DNA from: Athripsodes cinereus
Lineage: Eukaryota; Arthropoda; Insecta; Trichoptera; Leptoceridae
DNA: 64,000 bases
Reading direction: 5' to 3'
Assembly: GCA_947579605.1 (NCBI GenBank)
Contig: OX388322.1
Span: 3,596,001-3,660,000, forward strand
Position numbers and translations under genes: made by a program. The notes under the pieces were generated by a model that ran no database searches, was not told the DNA's origin, and worked only from the letters and a program-made list of their open reading frames with translations. This document shows positions 1 through 9,530 of the stretch, piece after piece. Each line of letters begins with the position of its first letter. Positions within the stretch are counted from its first letter, which is position 1.

Positions 1-605
1 AAAACAAAAAATAAGGTTCAAAACTTAAAAGAAAGACCAAAATATGCACTGCTACCATATTATGTGATATTGTAATGTCAAAAATGTTTGTATGATTGTT
101 TTGAGGAGTTTGAAGATATTTATTAATTTAAACACAGTTTCTGCAAAATGAATCCTAATCCTAATGAATAGTCCATGGATGTTTGTTGTTAGTAGATTTT
201 ATGTTAATTTAACACAAATAAGCAATGTGTCGTGTTGTTTAAAATGAAACACACAAAAGCGAACATTTTTATTAAATTGTAAACCATTCTAAATAATACT
301 CGTAAAAATAATCTTTAAAATACACGACCTCCATTCATCTAACCAGCACTAGAATAAAACACTCGGTTAGAGAAGCTAAAAAATAATTAAAATAAATACA
401 CACTCGTCACGCACACACTTCGTAAAACTTAAATCAAAACATCAATATTAAATAAATCAATAAACTAATAAATAAAAACAACAAAAACTAAGTTTCGGCT
501 ACAAATGTTAAATTCGAAATCCACACAAATTTATATTCCTTAATAGTTTGAGACAAAAACTTTATATAAAAGTTAAATTGGGTCTTCAGTACACCCAAAT
601 ATACC
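1..605. other. AT-rich noncoding stretch
   Basis: Nothing supportable is seen here. Stops are frequent in all frames and no splice-flanked coding block is visible. The end of this stretch (about 533-605) resembles a stretch at about 3201-3245, just beyond the right end of the 606-3152 element, so it may be part of a larger repeat. Confidence 0.5.
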
Positions 606-974
606 ATATCGATACCTTAATTCGCAGATTGGGTAACTCCAAAATAGCTACTTTACAGGGCGGACAAAAAACTAAATATTTTTGTTATGCATATTATTAT
701 TATTATTTTCCTTATTCTAAAATATCTACATGATGTAGATACATGTTCGTAACACAATAACCATGACATAATTATGTTTATAATGGTTTTGTAGCCTTTT
801 TTTGGAGTTACCTAATTTTCTGTGATAGATTTTGTAAAATAAATGCTATAATTGATGGAGTTACCCAATTTGCCTATAAGTATTGCATACTGTTTGGTCT
901 CATAATAATGTTATTTTTAAAGTGTTTTATATGAAAATCAAATTAAATTGAAGTAATATATATAGGATAAATAC

Positions 975-1290
975 TTCAACATCATCATCATCATCATCAA
1001 CGCTCCTCTCGGGAGGACAGAGCAGAAACCAGCCTCCTCCATTCACAGTGACTCTGTGCCAATTGCGTCACCTCTTTCTACGATATTTCCTGCGCTCTGC
1101 TGTTGTCGTTATAAGAACGGTGTATTGTGAAAGAGGGAAATCACGGGCTGACGAATCCTTGCGGACGGAAGACCGGAGCTCTTTTTGGCCAATTAGCCTT
1201 TTCAGGATATTACCCAGCCTGGAACATCGTCTATCCTGTATCACGGAGTTGAACATAGTTGAACAAAAAAGTTGCACCTTTAGCGATATA
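975..1290 (-). mobile_element. 3' fragment of an RTE/CR1-like LINE
   Basis: Read on the minus strand, the end translates as EWRRLVSALSSREER followed by a stop and then a (TGA)n tail at about 975-998. This W-R-x-L-V ending plus a GAT/TGA microsatellite is typical of the 3' end of RTE-like LINE ORFs. Stops and frame shifts interrupt the upstream part, so this is a 5'-truncated, decayed copy. It lies inside the 606-3152 element. Compare the plus-strand fragments at 44.6 and 51.2 kb. Confidence 0.5.
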
Positions 1291-1477
1291 CTCGTTGATA
1301 GCTAGACAAAAATAATGAAGAGTGACAAAATGTGAAAATAATAATTCGTGTGGAGCATTATTTTAGATATCGTGGTAGTCCTGAGTCCATTTTCGTGAAG
1401 ATATTTTCAGTCTCGTTTAGATTATTTAAGCAGACAATATTTTTTGGGCCAAGGCTTTTCTTCCTTTGAGGCAATTT

Positions 1478-1850
1478 ATTTTATTTATTCATTCATTCTT
1501 TACTATACATTGATCACAATATATACAATTTTATAAAAAAAATGCATTCAAATTAGGTGTGATCAATATACAGAGGTCGGTTGCCCAATAAGAGACTCTT
1601 ACGACTTGTATTATGAGATAGCTGAAGTCCAGTATCCGATCAAAGTGTCTTGCCTCTTGCACACTGATGCCCTCTCTGTATATCTCAAGATTTTAAAATC
1701 CGCCAAAAGAAATTTTATTATTTTATAAGTAAATGCCTTAATATTACGTGTTATATTCTAAAAATATTGTACTTGGCACAAATCGTCCCACAAGGGACGG
1801 GTTGCCGTAATCTTATAAATAATAATAATAATAATATACAGAGGGCGAGT
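1478..1850 (+). repeat. Dispersed retroelement debris ending in an (AAT)n tail
   Basis: The start (ATTTATTCATTCATTCTT..., then TACATTGATCACAA) matches the block at 21888-21940 continued at 22186-22240 inside the hAT element. A second block, about 1750-1850, ends in a GGGACGGGTTGCCGTAATC stretch followed by (AAT)n, which looks like a LINE/SINE 3' tail. There is no intact ORF. A minus-strand stretch at about 1565-1690 is open but unrecognised. Confidence 0.45.
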
Positions 1851-1886
1851 TTATCACACCTCTTTTTGATTTTTTAAATTTGAATT

Positions 1887-2099
1887 TTAAATTTTTATTA
1901 CTCCATGATTCATCCTTTTTCCAAGAGAAGTCTCAGAGTTTTCATCAGAATCTGAATGTTCTGAATATGGGACTAACGAGATGTTGACTCTTATGCTGCC
2001 CTTCTCTGTTGCAATATTATGATCAATAGCATTAGCCTGTGCATCTAACAATATCCCTTGTGTCGCATTATTATCTAAATTATTATCATCAGTAGGTAT
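1887..2099 (-). pseudogene. Unassigned 70-codon open fragment, acidic C-terminus
   Basis: The minus strand is open from a stop at 2100-2102 to a TAA at 1887-1889, with no ATG near its start. The product is acidic and Ser-rich (LVPYSEHSDSDENSETS, then LGKRMNHGVIKI). Composition and base content look protein-like against the very AT-rich surroundings. It may be the last exon or C-terminal remnant of an ORF belonging to the enclosing element. I do not recognise the family. Confidence 0.3.
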
Positions 2100-2319
2100 T
2101 TATATTTTGGATTTCTGCAAGATTACCACTATCAAGTAATATGATGGGCCAATTCCATTATAAAAATTCGAATTGTCTTTGATAAATTTGTAGAAAATCA
2201 TGATTTCTGGGATTTGTTTCACTCATACGATTTTCTTCACTTCTTCAATTTTCAGTTACTAATTTAACCATAGTCTTAAGTCTGCTATTCATCTATAAAA
2301 TGATGAGTAAACATTTCAC

Positions 2320-2367
2320 TTTTGCCTGACGATGAGAGCGGAAGCTCTTGAAAGCCGGCTCGCAAAA
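2320..2367 (+). ncRNA. Hammerhead ribozyme, type I, minimal helix III
   Basis: Helix I is TTTTGC (2320-2325) pairing with GCAAAA (2362-2367). The CUGANGA box is CTGACGA (2326-2332). One extra T (2333) follows, then helix II GAGAGC/GCTCTT (2334-2339 with 2344-2349, the first pair a G-U) with a GGAA loop. GAAA is at 2350-2353. Helix III is formed by A-GCCGGC-T (2353-2360), which is self-complementary, and the cleavage base is C2361. All core bases of the family are present. Such tiny helix III versions, in known cases, cleave as dimers and sit in Penelope-like elements and retrozymes. The extra U before helix II is unusual but recurs in the other copies here. Confidence 0.8.
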
Positions 2368-2456
2368 TAAATAATGTCAATAGTGGAATAACTATATATC
2401 GTGTTTCATTTTAAAAATTATTAATATGAACTTCCACCAAGAACCGTCGGTCGAGA
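2362..2456 (+). repeat. Tail shared with the 43.6-kb hammerhead element
   Basis: Directly after the cleavage site this tail aligns with 43656-43753. Shared blocks are GGAA-TAACTA-ATAT-GTGTTT, a T/A-rich middle, then ACTTCCAmCAAGwACCkTCGGTC. Together with the ribozyme it defines a mobile unit of at least 140 nt. Confidence 0.6.
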
Positions 2457-3157
2457 AATTAAACTTATGATAAGTAGGTAATGTATGTAGATACACGTTC
2501 AGTTCTTCGGATTTTGAGCTTATTTAAAAATAATCATGATTCAACAAATCCTAATATATCAAAAAATAAAGTCGTTTATTTAAGTATTAAAACCTAGATT
2601 TTTTATTTGACTAAAAAATAATAACATAATATGTGTTAAAAAACAATACAATATTAGTAAATCAGCTTCAAAACTTGTGCGCAAACATATCCAGTAATAA
2701 TTAAATTCCACGTAGTAACTCCTGCAAAAGTTGCATTATTTAAAATGTGAGTACCTTACATATTAACTACATCACATAAGGAGCAAATGATATAAAAAAA
2801 ACTTTAAAAAATTTAAGAAAATAAAGCTGATACTTATGGTTACAGTTATCTAACATTTTTTTACAGGATAAGATATCCAAAACCACTTTTTTGTAAAATA
2901 TTCCTAATACACAACCTATCTCTCGCAAGTCTCCATACAGAATGGTGGAGTTACCCAATTTGCAGCGTTGTAAATACTTACATTGGAGTTACCCAATTTT
3001 CTTGAGGTGTTTTTTAGGGCATTTGTAATAAAGTTGGATTCTTCAAATTTACCTAGCATGTGTGTTGGAATACAGTCAACATTATGGCATCATTAAGTCA
3101 TTTTGTCAAAAAATGGAGTTACCCAATCTGCGAATTAAGGTATCGATATTAAGCTAT

Positions 3158-3311
3158 GGCTTGTATTGTTAGGTAGATCAAGAGTGGTATTCATATTCCT
3201 TAATAATTTGAGACAAAATTGGGTCTTCAGTAAACCCAAATATACCACTAACCAAATATACCACATTAACCAATAGCTTGTATTGTTAGGTAGATCAAGA
3301 GTGGTATTCAA
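3158..3311 (+). repeat. Short direct repeat, period ~113 bp
   Basis: GCTTGTATTGTTAGGTAGAT plus its continuation to GTGGTATTCA occurs at about 3165 and again at about 3276. The segment between holds the TTGAGACAAAATTGGGTCTT block also seen at about 548-590. This is a local duplication at the right edge of the 606-3152 element. Confidence 0.6.
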
Positions 3312-4414
3312 ACTATGGACTTTCTTAACAATTAGGCTATCAACTCCTTTTCGTTTTGGTCTGATAAGGTATGTAATGATATAAATATTAGATAAATGTA
3401 AAATTTAATTTAAAATAAAACCAACTAAATGTAAGTAAAAACGACTAAAGTAAAACCAAAAAAATGATTATTACAATATTTAAAAGTTATGTTAAATATT
3501 GTAATACTTATTTATTTATACATATATATAGTTAAAATAAAACACGAATCGGCATGACGACCAATTAGCCTTTCGCCGAAAAGTGTCGAAACTGTCAAAT
3601 AAAAATAATAATAGTCATAAATAATTAAAAAAAAATTAATATGTGAACAAATAATAAGGATAATTACCCGAGTAGAGATGCGGGTTGTGTGCCAAGTACT
3701 GTCTTGGGCCCGCTACCATCCATAGGTCTACAACAAAATCAAATAGACAAATCTAAACTAAACGGGGAATGTAAATAATACACAAACAACAACGTAACAA
3801 CATAACATCACATTGTGGCTGCTGTCTCACAATACACACCAATCAATCAACCGATCGATACAGCCTGGCGTTTATCACAGTACTATAATAATACAAATGT
3901 AATATTAATATAATACAGTGATTTCTGCCTGCAAACTGAACTGTCCTTCACCAATGAATAATATATATACACATAGGATATGGAGACAAAATAACAAAAG
4001 GATTTGGTGTATATTTAACAATAATACAATTAAAAGATAAAAGGGACAAGGAGAGAGAGAGACACAGTGCTTAGAAAACAATATGAAGAATACATAGATA
4101 ATAATTGTTCAGAAGAGTTTCAAATAAAAAAAAATTCAAGTACAAAACAAATAAAATATGAATTATAAATTTTGAAAGTAAAACTTAAAGCGATGAATGA
4201 ATGTCCTCTAGACAGGATATTATAATTAACTAAAAGAAAATAATCAATGTTAGCAATAATAATTAAAGGGTGCAAAAGAAAGTTTATATTAAAATAGAAA
4301 AGAAAGTCCACAACCACACAAAATAAAAAAATACAACAAAATAACTACTAAATCCACACACTACTTAATTCAATACACAATCTCCATTCTGCAGTCACAC
4401 GGAGTAATCTATAA
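3312..4414. other. AT-rich noncoding stretch
   Basis: No gene is seen. A short GC-richer patch (about 3670-3740, ...GAGATGCGGGTTGTG...) is unexplained and has no open frame worth calling. Confidence 0.4.
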
Positions 4415-4760
4415 CACGATCTTGTAATAACTTACAATACCTCAACAAGGTGACATACAATACCTCCATCAGTGTAACTAATAATTACTTATTGAGGTAG
4501 CCTATAGCATTAATCTGGGTAACTTTTATCACCTAAAACGGGGTAACCTACAATACCTCAACAAGGTAACATACAATACCTCCATCAGTGTAACTAATAA
4601 TAACTTATTGAGGTTAAATTGGGTAACTTTTATCACCTAAACGGGGTAACCTATAATACCTACCTCATCCATATAACCTACAACTTCACAGGGTAACCTA
4701 TAACACCTCGTTGGGGTAACTTAAGAAATCTAACTGGGGTAACCTATAACTCCTTCATGA
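4415..4760 (+). repeat. Degenerate tandem array of GGTAACCTATAATACCTC units
   Basis: The words GGTAAC, ATACCTC, and CCATCAGTGTAACTAATAAT recur many times. A higher-order copy is visible: the block from about 4450 to 4545 is repeated at about 4565 to 4650. Units alternate GGTAACCTA(T/C)AA and TACCTC(A/C). No coding potential is apparent. Confidence 0.7.
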
Positions 4761-6090
4761 AATAAAATACAAATATCTTGAAATAAAGTCTTATTGAGAT
4801 GACCAACAAAAACCTCAAGGGATTTGTTAAAACATTTTTAGGATCAGACTCTTAATGGAAGAATATGATGCATGAAAGTATTGAACTATTTTCAAACTAA
4901 TAAAAATATTGTTTTATCACAAATTATGTAAAAATCTTAACTAAATAGCTATAAAACTTGTAAAATGTTTTAAAAGTTATGGTATTAATAGATGTATATT
5001 AGAATAGGGAAAATCCTAGACGTTGGACTAAATACCTATTCCATTATATTTCTTCCTCTTTCAATAATTATTTCAACAATTATTTTTTAAATATTGTGCT
5101 GTTAAATTTTTCATAGTTTAGATACTTTAATTGACGATGTAAATAATTAACTGTATTATTCATTGTCAAAGCTTTTGCATCTATTGAAATAAATAAAATA
5201 TATTAAAACCGTTGTCCATGATTGATTCATTCTAATTATTTTGAAATTAATGTTCATAATTCTGATGGCTTTTGTGTATTTATTCAACAAAATAATGAAA
5301 AGCATGCAGATGATTTACGTAACACCATATTAAAATGTATGGATAATTAATAATTAGTGTTGCTAGTTTAACAAAGTAATTAAGATATAACTATATTTTT
5401 GTGTGTAAGCGATGGCTGCTTGTGCGATATGCTAGTGAGAACAGATGAAGGAGCGGAATGTGTGATACTTAAATAATTGACTTAACTGTGGTACATGTTT
5501 GTGGATGACAGCTGAGTTATGAACGCCTTATTTTTATTTTTGTAAACCATATTTATTTATTTATTTATCATTCAATTTACGGCCAGATTGCCATTTACAA
5601 AATATATACAATTTATACGTTGGTGTTTGATTTATACATCATTTAAAAAACTCATACACACATTTATTGATGAATAGGAGCAAGCATTATTATAGTATCT
5701 GTTTTGTACTTTTTACCAATAAATAAAATAAAATAACACAGGAGCATAATATATACATGTGTTTTAATATGCAGACCAATGGAATTATTCCTCAAAGCAC
5801 GAGCCCTGCTCAATTATGAGGGAATAAGTTGTATATCATGTTATTGAAAAAAAACTGTGTTTATTTGTACAAAAAAGTATATGTTCTCTAATGATAAACA
5901 TATTTGAATATGATATTCCATATATGTTTAATGCTTTTTATTAATATTTCTATTGTTGAGTGCTCTAACACCAAAATATTACAATTTATCAAATATAATT
6001 ATGTTTAAAGATAAAAATGAACAAGTGTCAAATTACATATCTTTCCACAGCCGTAACCATATAGTAATAATAGCTTTATAAAAAAAAATT
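4761..6090. other. AT-rich noncoding stretch
   Basis: No gene is seen. An (ATTT)n-led repeat resembling the retroelement debris at 1478 starts near 5548. Confidence 0.4.
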
Positions 6091-6095
6091 ATTGC

Positions 6096-6330
6096 GGCAT
6101 GTCAGGAGGTGTGGTGCAGATGCAACACTCTTGCCTTTGTATCACGAGGTCCCAGGTTCGATTCCCGGCCAGGTATAAATTAAAATGACCTTTCTCAAAT
6201 TTCTGGGTGTTACATATATGTGTTTGGTGCATTGTATAAATGTGTATTATCACATTAGTATCCATAACTCAAGTTTCATATCCTAATCTGGGACTAGCTC
6301 GATTTGTGTGAATTTGTGCGGATAAATAGG
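6096..6330 (+). mobile_element. tRNA-derived SINE, family A
   Basis: The head has an A-box-like TGGTGCAGATGC and a B box GGTTCGATTCC (6155-6165). The body runs through TTTCTGGGTGTTACATATAT and ends near CTGGGACTAGCTCGATTTGT. The same head-body-tail order is found at 40955-41155 (plus), and as separate tail and head pieces at 30.2 and 31.0 kb (minus). RNA polymerase III promoter boxes plus a shared unrelated body define a SINE. Confidence 0.8.
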
Positions 6331-6414
6331 AGTATGACTTCCGAAATATCTGGGTGTGAGGTGGGTCTCTCTTCAAAAATCATAAAAATGGCGGCTGACG
6401 CTATGACTACCAAA

Positions 6415-6418
<4 letters not shown>

Positions 6419-6455
<37 letters not shown>
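6419..6455. repeat. (AT)n microsatellite
   Basis: An uninterrupted TA/AT dinucleotide run, about 18 units. Confidence 0.95.
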
Positions 6456-6458
<3 letters not shown>

Positions 6459-8600
6459 GGATGAGCAAGCTTTTTGTCATTCTTTTTTGTAAATTGTTTT
6501 TAGAAAACTTTGAATTATTTGTTATATAAAATAAACAAATTAATTGTTGCATGTAAAAAAAACATATAAGTATTTGCAAAACAAACTCATGAAATGTTAA
6601 AAAATGGTTAAAACAATAATAATATAAGGTATGTATTACAAAAAGGTTGGTAAATGGGGGTTTATTGTAAAAATAAATGCACAATAAAATCATTCTCTTT
6701 TGATTAATGGGTGTTGCTCAAACGTGCACAAAAAACAGCAGCTGATGCAAGTGTAACAATAATAACAGAATATAATAATATAATAAAAAAATCATTCAGT
6801 AATTGTATAATTAGTCTGGATAAGAACACACACTAAAAAATTAAATGTTAATTTATTAAAAATAAAAATGCACACAGATAAATAAAAAAAACAAGCAAAA
6901 ATGCTATGTGTGTTTCCTTTGTGTCGTAACTACGAACCTCCTTTGTATTTCTGGATGAGAGAATATTCTCCCCTTGGTGGAGTGACTGTCGCCGAATATA
7001 GACAAACTGCTTTGCGGAGGAAGAAATGGATTGTGGACGGACGGCGGGATAAAGGCAACGACATGGATCACACGGATATATAAAAAAATCGAAAAATAAT
7101 AATCAACAAATACGAAAATAATAAAGAGTGCCAAAAATAAAAATAAATAATAAAAGCGAATCACAAGACAACATTTTATATTTATGTTTATAACAGCACA
7201 GATAAAGCAAAGCGTACATTTTTAAAATTTAGAATTTAAAAGAAATTTGGAAAATAAATAATGTGATTCATAATGATTTTTGTAAAAGATGTGAATGATA
7301 ATGATTTTTCAAATTTTTTTTGTAATAGATCAAGGATAGAGGGAGTAGGAAAGAGATGATTCGTTGAAAAGAAAAAGAAAAAAAACATAGTGAGTATAAA
7401 AATATTCAAAAATAAAAAGTAATAATTATAGAAAAAAAAATGTAAATATTGAAAAATGTGTGCAGATATTTATAATGGTGCATTCGTATATTTACTCCAT
7501 AAAAATTCTATCGATTGTTTTTAATTAAGAACTATTCTCTTTCATAAAATAAATCTTTATATTCTTACTATACTTACAAGGAAGTCTATATGTGTGATCG
7601 TATGATGCCATAAATTGTTTAAATCTTTTTGATTTTTATGGACTTTATTAATAGAAATGATATCATTATATCAGAATGAATTAAAAACTAAACCATATTA
7701 CATATAATTTTGAAAAAGTCATCTATTTTCTCATAAACCTAATATTGCAACCAACTGTCTAGGTAATGACGGAGAATATACATACCAGTCGCGTGCCTGC
7801 CATACATGCAAAAAAGCACAGCATGCCCATAGAATCTATGAAGAAAATATTGAAATCATCAAAAACTAGTTTGAATTTGCCGCCAAACATTTCGTTGCAA
7901 AGAGAACAATTCACAAAAATATACGCAGCAAATATACAATTTTTGTAAGTTTTAGAGTTTTTATCAAAAGCGCGTACTATTTGTATTGAAGTGCGTGTAC
8001 AATCGATACGTTATTTTGACTTTTTTTAATAAAATCCAATAATTTACCGTGATAGCTAAATTAATGGAATAGTAAGTTATTGCTTTATACGTTGCGTCTG
8101 TTCTCACTAACACACACTTAAATTTTAGTGTGAATACGTAGTAGGCAATGACGCGCCATATATGTGTATTATTGGGTATGTTTGGTTGTATGTGTGCAAT
8201 CTTAAGGACAAAATAAGCAAGCATCTCAAAGAACGTTTGGGTGCATAATGTACCTATATGAGTATGTTTTTATTTGTATTGGTTGTGTGATGATTGTGTG
8301 AGTCGTGCGTAACGTACTAGGCAGTTAAAAATAATTTGAAGGTAGATACTATTACGACATTTAACTTTAAAGTTACTTACATACTTAAAAATAGTATTTA
8401 TTTGCATCGCAGACTTCTTGTATTTTATTTATTTATATTAAGGACCCATGAAGTCTTTGGCAAACAATAGATCTCCCACTAAAGTTTTTAAGTGTCTTTT
8501 AAGAGACGTCGCATATAAACCATTTAATATCTTAAATTCAGCAAAGGGGTATGTCAACCATTCTGGATATCTTATTAATTTAATTTTTTTTATTATAACG
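6456..8600. other. AT-rich noncoding stretch with one GC-richer patch
   Basis: A patch at about 6901-7090 is open on both strands for about 60-86 codons and GC-richer than its surroundings, but neither reading resembles a known domain and no clear splice sites frame it. The rest shows nothing supportable. Confidence 0.4.
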
Positions 8601-8613
8601 AATGTTAGACCAA

Positions 8614-8747
8614 CATGAAAAGCCTAGTCCCGTCTCCGATATATATATTATATTATTCTCAAGGACGTCCACTCGTTTGCGAGTAAAATAGTATATTTGT
8701 ACAAAGCATGCCCGATGTGAAAAACCTAGTCCCGCCACTGATACATA
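8614..8747 (+). repeat. Imperfect pair of ~30-bp direct repeats
   Basis: ATGAAAAGCCTAGTCCCGTC at about 8615 recurs as GTGAAAAACCTAGTCCCGCC at about 8716, each followed by a CYGATAYATA stretch. A (TA)n run separates them. Confidence 0.55.
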
Positions 8748-8965
8748 CATACATTCTTCAAAATCAACAATTTTTGCTGGTCAAAATACGACACATTACA
8801 TTTCTTTAATACGACACATAGTAAATTTTTCAGCCAGTTGACTTCATTGATGGTCACCGCAAGTAGGTCCCCCCAACCAAACTCAAAGCCATACAGAGGA
8901 CACTCCACAATACGGTTCATTGTCTGGCGTAGCGAGTCACATTCACACTCAGGACTAGAGGGCAA
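8740..8965 (-). pseudogene. C-terminal remnant of a LINE reverse transcriptase ORF
   Basis: The minus-strand reading contains PSSPECECDSLRQTMNRI, then VECPLYGFEFGWGDLLAVT and NEVNWLKNL. The C-x-C...QTMxHIV-ECP pattern followed by a V-x-WL motif is the zinc-binding tail found downstream of RT in LINE ORF2 proteins of the Jockey/I/R1 group. Only this tail is preserved; upstream is not open. It is a different family from the intact element at 45-51 kb. Confidence 0.6.
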
Positions 8966-9057
8966 ACCCTAAATTTCATTATGTTTCGTGCCTTTATTTC
9001 TTTATACACTTATTTCAACTTTAAACCTAAGTTTGATTCCATAGTTAATAAAAAAAA

Positions 9058-9303
9058 TTATATTTCAGTTTCTGTACATTTGAATAAAAAAAAAAATCCC
9101 AATATGCAATATAACATTATATTATAATAATGACTTAATAAATGTTTAGAGGCAACATAATTATTTATTCTCTTTGATAACCAAACGGCTCTTGCAGAAT
9201 TTAGCCTCCAAAAGAATGAATGTGTCCAAGTCTTTCCATCTTGCGCAGTCATTGAGAGCATTATGACTTTTCTGTCCAGAAATGTTTTTAGCTTGCTCCT
9301 CAC
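9058..9303 (-). other. Unassigned minus-strand open frame
   Basis: An 81-codon frame includes TAQDGKTWTHSFFWRLNSAR. Composition is protein-like at the N-terminal half and degenerates into hydrophobic AT-rich codons. No family is recognised, and it is probably further retroelement debris next to the RT remnant. Confidence 0.2.
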
Positions 9304-9357
9304 GTATTAAATTTCATCTAGATTCTTTAATTTTAAACTTTTCAATTATTTATTATT

Positions 9358-9530
9358 GAGGTGGTCTGTTGCCTGATGGTAGGATCTCAGACTTTCAATC
9401 GAGACATTAGGGTATGATTCCATCCGCTGCTGACTTATTCTACCTTCACGAGACAAGCATATTTGTTGACTATGAGAATGTATCTGGATTAATTCCCAAT
9501 CCAGATTCAATCTTTAAAGGAAATATGAAT
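9358..9530 (+). mobile_element. tRNA-derived SINE, family B
   Basis: The tRNA-like head has GCCTGATGGTAGGATCTCAG and a B-box-like GGTATGATTCC. The body is TTCACGAGACAAGCATATTTG..., ending with a short hairpin around AATCCAGATT. It matches 25133-25285 in head order and body (TTTCACGACACAAGC..., ...CCCAGATTTATCTTT). Confidence 0.55.

Larger units (their letters stand above)
606..3152. mobile_element. Element with ~40-bp inverted ends and repeated GGAGTTACCCAATT motifs
   Basis: Bases 606-645 and 3113-3152 are near-perfect reverse complements (ATATCGATACC... facing ...GGTATCGATAT). The motif GGAGTTACCCAATTTGC, or a close variant, recurs at about 802, 858, 2943 and 2983 and within both ends. The sequence beyond the left end (about 533-600, TTCCTTAATAGTTTGAGACA...) is repeated in direct orientation beyond the right end (about 3201-3245). 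I infer a DNA-transposon-like or composite element that has taken up other repeats: an RTE fragment, a hammerhead unit and microsatellite tails. No transposase is recognisable and no clean target-site duplication was found, so the class is open. Confidence 0.5.

Noticed and set aside
960..1000. (CAT)n run as an independent microsatellite
   Set aside because: Better explained as the 3' (TGA)n tail of the minus-strand RTE fragment at 975-1290.
6901..7164. Overlapping open frames on both strands in a GC-richer patch
   Set aside because: No domain, no consistent splice sites in phase with par-1, and no codon pattern favouring one strand. Checked for KA1 and found none.
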